Below, piece after piece: positions 60,110-64,000 of a stretch of DNA of 64,000 nucleotides. Within the stretch, counting starts at the first letter, position 1; each line of letters begins with the position of its first letter. The notes under the pieces were generated by a model. That model was given only the letters and a program-made list of their open reading frames with translations. It had not been told where the DNA came from and searched no databases. Source of the stretch: Combretum micranthum (Eukaryota; Streptophyta; Magnoliopsida; Myrtales; Combretaceae); the NCBI GenBank assembly GCA_024138025.1, contig JAMXBD010001360.1, forward strand, positions 248,001 to 312,000, in the 5' to 3' direction. Position numbers and translations under genes: made by a program.

Positions 60110-60400
60110 TTACGGAGAGATGTCGAGTCGAGGTCTACATCCGACGTAGCGAACGAAAGTAAAAGTAAACGTGTGTGAGTGTGTGGCTTGGCTGAGTTGG
60201 CTCTACCATACTGAGCTGAGAAAGATCTTGGAAACGTCAGCGTATCGTCCCCATCGGTGGGGGGCTCTGGTCGGTGTGATTTAAATTTAATCTGACCGAA
60301 TGCGCCCATGCTCCAAGAGTGTACCGCTGGGGAACGCAGTCGTCGACTGGACGCCGCTTCTGCATAGTACATCATTCCGGTCAGCATTCAACAGCAACAG
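60110..60400. other. Isolated GC-richer patch upstream of the HD-Zip gene
   Basis: About 290 bases with many CpG sites (for example GATGTCGAGTCGAGG, CCGACGTAGCGAACG, GTCGTCGACTGGACGCC) stand out in an AT-rich setting. It has a TGACG-type box (GACGTTTCC read on the minus strand at about 60231-60239) and a G run (GGTGGGGGG). Minus-strand frames are open over part of it but show no domain. It could be a distal regulatory island or the edge of an unseen first exon. Confidence 0.35.
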
Positions 60401-60670
60401 CAGGCCTGCATTATTTACTGTATACATGATTGTGTGAGACCATTTAAAGTTTGAACTGCATATCTTTTTGGTCTGCATTAATTTAGTTTCTTGACATATT
60501 GAATTCATGGCATGTAATTTTCCAGAAACTAGTAAAAATTTTACAGGCAGCTGCTATTACTAATTAGATCGTGACTATGGATATTTGATATCATATTTGG
60601 TGTATGAATTTTTTTTCTGAACGTGTGCTAAATTACTTGAATTTTAGACAAATGGCCTTCAAAAGAATTT

Positions 60671-60833
60671 TAAAATTAAACAATTAATCAGATAGATTAA
60701 TACACATATTAAAGTTGCTAAAAGTTAATTAGCTTATTTAATTATCTAATTTTTATAATATGTCTGTTAATCTGATTGTCTTTTTTTTCCTATCATTAAT
60801 CTGATTGTTAAATTGTTTAATTTTCTAATTTTT
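60671..60833. repeat. Short inverted repeat, MITE-like
   Basis: AAATTAAACAATTAATCAGA, then TAGATTAAT on the left pairs with ATTAATCTGATTGTTAAATT and GTTTAATTTTC on the right. The arms are about 30 bases with around 80 bases between them. No target duplication was identified. Confidence 0.5.
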
Positions 60834-62830
60834 TTATTAGGTACCTAACACATATCACTTCTCTATTTATTGAGATTATTCGTAATTACCTGTCAAGCCT
60901 GGTTTTTTTTCGATTTCCTTTAATCCGATTCGTACTAAACCCTAACCCATTCAATACGAATCCTCGACTAAGAATTAAAGGAAATTTTTAATTTTAAAAA
61001 TATTTTGGAGTCGCCACTCGACTAAAGTCGAGAAAAAAATAAACCAAAACCAATGGGTAGGTTGATTTTGATTTTGCTACTGATCAGCGAAAAAAATCGT
61101 TTTTTTTTTAAAACTAGAACCAGAAATTAACTTGAGTTCGGGGGCTAACCTATTAAAACCTAAACGGTTACCACTTTAACTTTCCATGTTTAAATTGCTT
61201 TCTTTTGAACCCTAATTTCAAAATCTAAACTATTTATCAAATCTAATTAACTAAATATATGTCTAATACGCATAAAAATACTAATCTAATTCCATCAATA
61301 ATCATATATAATCTAAAAACTCGAAATATTCAAATTAATCAAATCTTATCAAATTCTATCAATATTCATATATTCTAAACTAAACAAATCAAATAAATTC
61401 ACAAAAATAATTTTTTACATATTTTAAGTCGCCCATTTAGGTGCCTACGTACCCGTTAATCGGGATCAGACCACACGTAGTTCTTTTAGAAAAATTTAGT
61501 TTGTTGGTTAATTTTAAAATTTTTCGAAATCTTTTCGCTTTAAGTTCACTAAGTTTGTTGATTTTATGAAAAATATATACATATCTTTTAACATGAACCC
61601 TAAATCTATCAATTTAGGTTTTAGCAATTTTATGGAAAATCGGATTTTTCTAAGTGACAAAAATTTTGAACAAGAAATCATAACCACATATCATGCATAT
61701 CAATTGATCATACCATCATCAAGAATAAAAATATTATAGGGAATATCAATATTCAACAAATTAATTTCAACAAAGCAATATCATGGCATAATCAAGATTT
61801 ATATATCATTGACATTATATTATGAAGGGCAAGATTTCAATGTGGTTCCATATATGGTGAAATCATAAAATTCAATATTATTTCAATCAAATTCATCACT
61901 ATATCATGGTATAAAAGGAATATTAATGACTATCATCATACATGATTATATAAATTCAAATGTCATAAACCTAAAACTAAAAAAAATTCATATATTCCTC
62001 ATGATTAGGGCATGATTATAGGTATATTATCAATTACAAAATCTTAATGTAATTCTATGAACACATACCTAACATGATATATATATATATAATTCAATTT
62101 TATCACAAGAAAACAAAATCATTACTATATTAATGCAAAAGGGACCATCAAGTTATGTTTTAACAAATTTATAAGAATTAACTTTTCTAAGTGATAAAAA
62201 AGATTTTGAATAATGGATTAAAATTATATATCATGGCAATTGTCAAGCACATTAATTAAATCAATATATCATCATTAATAAAAGATATCAATGTTAACAA
62301 GATGAACTCACATTCAATAACATAGGTAAACTTCATACATGATATTAACATTATAGCAAAGTTTCTAATTACATTGCATATTGATAACGAAATCGGGTTC
62401 TTTTAATCATTTCAAAATCATGGTATAAACAAACTTTAGCCAATCAAGATTTTCATCAAGTTATCAATACAATTTGTATGTCAAATATTTGTAATATCTC
62501 ATTATTCAAAATTTGACAAAATCATAATATTACAAAACGATATCACAAAGAAAAGATGCAAGGATTATAAAGTATGATAGCAAGATCGATCATATAAAAA
62601 AATAAACCCTAAATTTCAATTTAATATTTTTTAGAACAAGACAATTTCATTTATTGACAAAAAAATTAATTATAATGACTATACTATACTAATTCAAACT
62701 AATACTAATTCAACATATTTTTGAAATTTTTTTTTTTTAAAAAAAAAATATATTCGTAATAGATTTTGAACATATAATCATATACTATCTTTTTATTTTT
62801 CTTATTATTTTATTTTCCTATTATAATATG

Positions 62831-62860
62831 CTTATTATTATTATTATTATTATTATTATT
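62831..62860. repeat. (ATT)n microsatellite
   Basis: About ten TTA/ATT units directly beside the splice-donor-like site. Length is likely to vary between individuals. Confidence 0.95.
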
Positions 62861-62874
62861 GAACTTACCTGCAG
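62861..62874 (-). promoter_or_regulatory. Consensus 5' splice site in the LTR leader
   Basis: The minus strand reads CTGCAG then GTAAGTTC, a near-ideal plant donor. It lies about 370 bases downstream of the LTR TATA box, at the exact point where the GC-rich leader gives way to an ATT microsatellite and AT-rich sequence. This fits an exon-intron boundary in LTR-driven transcripts. Confidence 0.55.
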
Positions 62875-63241
62875 GAGACGAATTCTGGACAGGAGGAGGA
62901 TGCGCGCTGGAAAACGGCTGACGATGACGCGCGAGAGAGAATTGAATTCGCGCAGGAGCAGGGGAATCAATCCGCAAGCAGGCAGCGGAATTCCGACGGC
63001 TTCAACGGCAGCGGACTTCCGGCGGGCAACAGCGATAGGAGACGACGGTGGTCAACGGCAACAACTCCGGGAATAGAAGCGGAAATCGTGGTTACTTCGG
63101 CGACAATCGTTCGGTGGTTCTCGACAACAATCAAATTAGGGAAAAAAAAGCTCTCGACTTCCTGAGTATAAAATGCTTGTTTGATTTTTCTTTTCTTTGC
63201 CTTTTGTGTCCTGGCTTCGTTTTTTTTTTTTTTTTCTTCTC

Positions 63242-63249
63242 TATTTATA
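63242..63249 (-). promoter_or_regulatory. TATA box of the right-hand LTR
   Basis: The minus strand reads ATCTATAAATAGAG, a strong TATA box about 580 bases inside the LTR start, followed within about 100 bases by the GC-rich leader. Confidence 0.6.
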
Positions 63250-63825
63250 GATCTAAATTTAGGGTTTTTTATTCTAATTCGAAAAACAAATTACAACTAT
63301 TAATTAGTTGTCATTAACATGAAAATAGCTGTCATTACCGTTAGATTTTGAACGTTAAACAACGAAAATCTCGGATTTTGCCATTTTTTCGGAAGCTAAA
63401 AACGAATTTTTTTCTGATTTTCGAATTCAAATTTCAACCCTTTCCCTTGATGAAAACAACTAAATTTTATACCAATATAAACTACTTCGCGCCTATTTTC
63501 AAAATATGTATTTATTTTGTAAAAAACGGGTTTGAAAACGGGTCAAAAATAGACTTGAAAATGCCCCATCGGGCGGCCGGAGGTAGGAGACGATGAACAG
63601 TGTTTTTTTTTTTTTTTACGAATTTTCAAAATTACATTATACTATATTAATTATCCATATTACATCTATTGTATTTATTTCTATTAAATTGATTCATTAT
63701 TATTATTATTTTTTTTTTTTATTCCTAGCTTTAACATTCATAATTTGCAAAATTCAAATTAATTTAATTATGTATACTAAGCTTGGTATTTATTTTGACA
63801 AAAATGTCAAAATGAGATGTCTACA

Positions 63826-63841
63826 GCTGCCCCTCTTTGTG
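63826..63841 (-). promoter_or_regulatory. Polypurine tract of the right-hand LTR element
   Basis: The minus strand reads CACAAAGAGGGGCAGC immediately before the LTR start TGTAGACAT. A purine-rich tract touching the 3' LTR is the expected primer for plus-strand synthesis and gives the orientation. Confidence 0.65.
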
Positions 63842-64000
63842 AGGAGGTTTGTCAAAACCTCATCACAAAGATAAAGTAGACCTCATTTTGACTTTACCTC
63901 ATCTAGAATTCCCACTTCTTGAGCGGGATGAGAGCTTTTCATGTTCTGATATGCTTATTGAGTCACTTCTTGGGCAAGGATGTTTCATGTACTGAACCGT
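63842..64000 (-). mobile_element. Interior of the right-hand LTR element (continues past window)
   Basis: Only 159 bases are present. They contain a short hairpin-like phrase (GAGGAGGTTTGTCAAAACCTC) and the repeated CTCATTTTGAC text shared with the LTR edge. No coding part is visible. Confidence 0.5.

Larger units (their letters stand above)
60891..63825 (-). mobile_element. 3' LTR of a minus-strand LTR element, 2.9 kb
   Basis: On the plus strand it begins TGTCAAGCCTGG and ends ATGTCTACA, so on the minus strand it runs TGTAGACAT ... GGCTTGACA with TG/CA ends. A polypurine tract lies just outside the right end, which places the element's interior beyond 63826 and makes this the 3' LTR. Internal landmarks are a minus-strand TATA box (TATAAATA, 63249-63242), a GC-rich leader (63130-62870), a consensus splice donor, an (ATT)n run, and near the far end GGAGTCGCCACTCGAC (61012-61027) and GTGCCTACGTACCC text. 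These are familiar from large plant gypsy LTRs; the lineage is not certain. Confidence 0.75.

Noticed and set aside
60034..60387. 117-codon minus-strand ORF in the GC-richer patch
   Set aside because: No domain, no good start context and no support from neighbouring exons; the openness can be explained by higher GC content.
1..64000. tRNA, rRNA, CRISPR arrays, bacterial operons
   Set aside because: I looked for tRNA T-loop-like GGTTCGA phrases and regular short spaced repeats and found none that fit. The sequence is plant nuclear DNA, where CRISPR arrays and operons are not expected.

Overview
This window looks like nuclear DNA of a flowering plant, most likely a eudicot. It is AT-rich and intron-bearing. 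It is packed with plant-type LTR retrotransposons (Athila-like, Tat-like and other Ty3/gypsy; SIRE-like Ty1/copia), a Mutator-like element and hAT-like non-autonomous elements. It also holds one host gene of the plant-only HD-Zip class I family. Nothing was run: all calls come from reading motifs, repeats and junctions by eye.

Layout. (1) 1-9930: a decayed, minus-strand Athila-like element with 5' LTR, primer-binding site (PBS), gag, protease, reverse transcriptase, RNase H, integrase and an extra Athila-type ORF near the left edge; its 3' LTR lies outside the window or is lost. (2) 9931-15827: nested retroelements. A plus-oriented Tat-like LTR (11089-11841) cuts a minus-strand SIRE-like copia gag, which a gypsy 3'-end fragment (13076-13929) also splits; the copia PBS and 5' LTR follow. 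(3) 18650-23712: two direct copies of a ~2.4 kb AT-rich unit, each holding an old hAT-like element. (4) 26045-30645: short-period tandem repeats and a foldback element. (5) 32594-38891: a Mutator-like element with long terminal inverted repeats (TIRs) and a perfect 9-bp target duplication. It carries transposase remnants on the plus strand and a GRF-zinc-finger gene, broken by one frameshift, on the minus strand. (6) 39389-49950: a hAT-like element, an LTR inside an LTR, a gypsy element reduced to gag plus RNase H, and an En/Spm-related transposase relic interrupted by a second hAT-like element with its 8-bp target duplication. (7) 50140-56528: AT-rich spacer with small tandem repeats. (8) 56529-58320: the three-exon HD-Zip I gene on the minus strand. 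(9) 60891-64000: the 3' LTR and polypurine tract (PPT) of another minus-strand element that continues past the right edge.

The HD-Zip gene is the only probable host gene. It encodes a homeodomain-leucine-zipper transcription factor. As written it has two net frameshifts and one compensated frameshift, so it is either a recent pseudogene or carries uncorrected assembly indels. I found no tRNA, rRNA or CRISPR-like structure. I do not see a convincing new biological system. The strongest leads are the HD-Zip indels, the Mutator-like element carrying the GRF gene, the duplicated 2.4 kb unit, and the spliceable-looking leader of the right-hand LTR.
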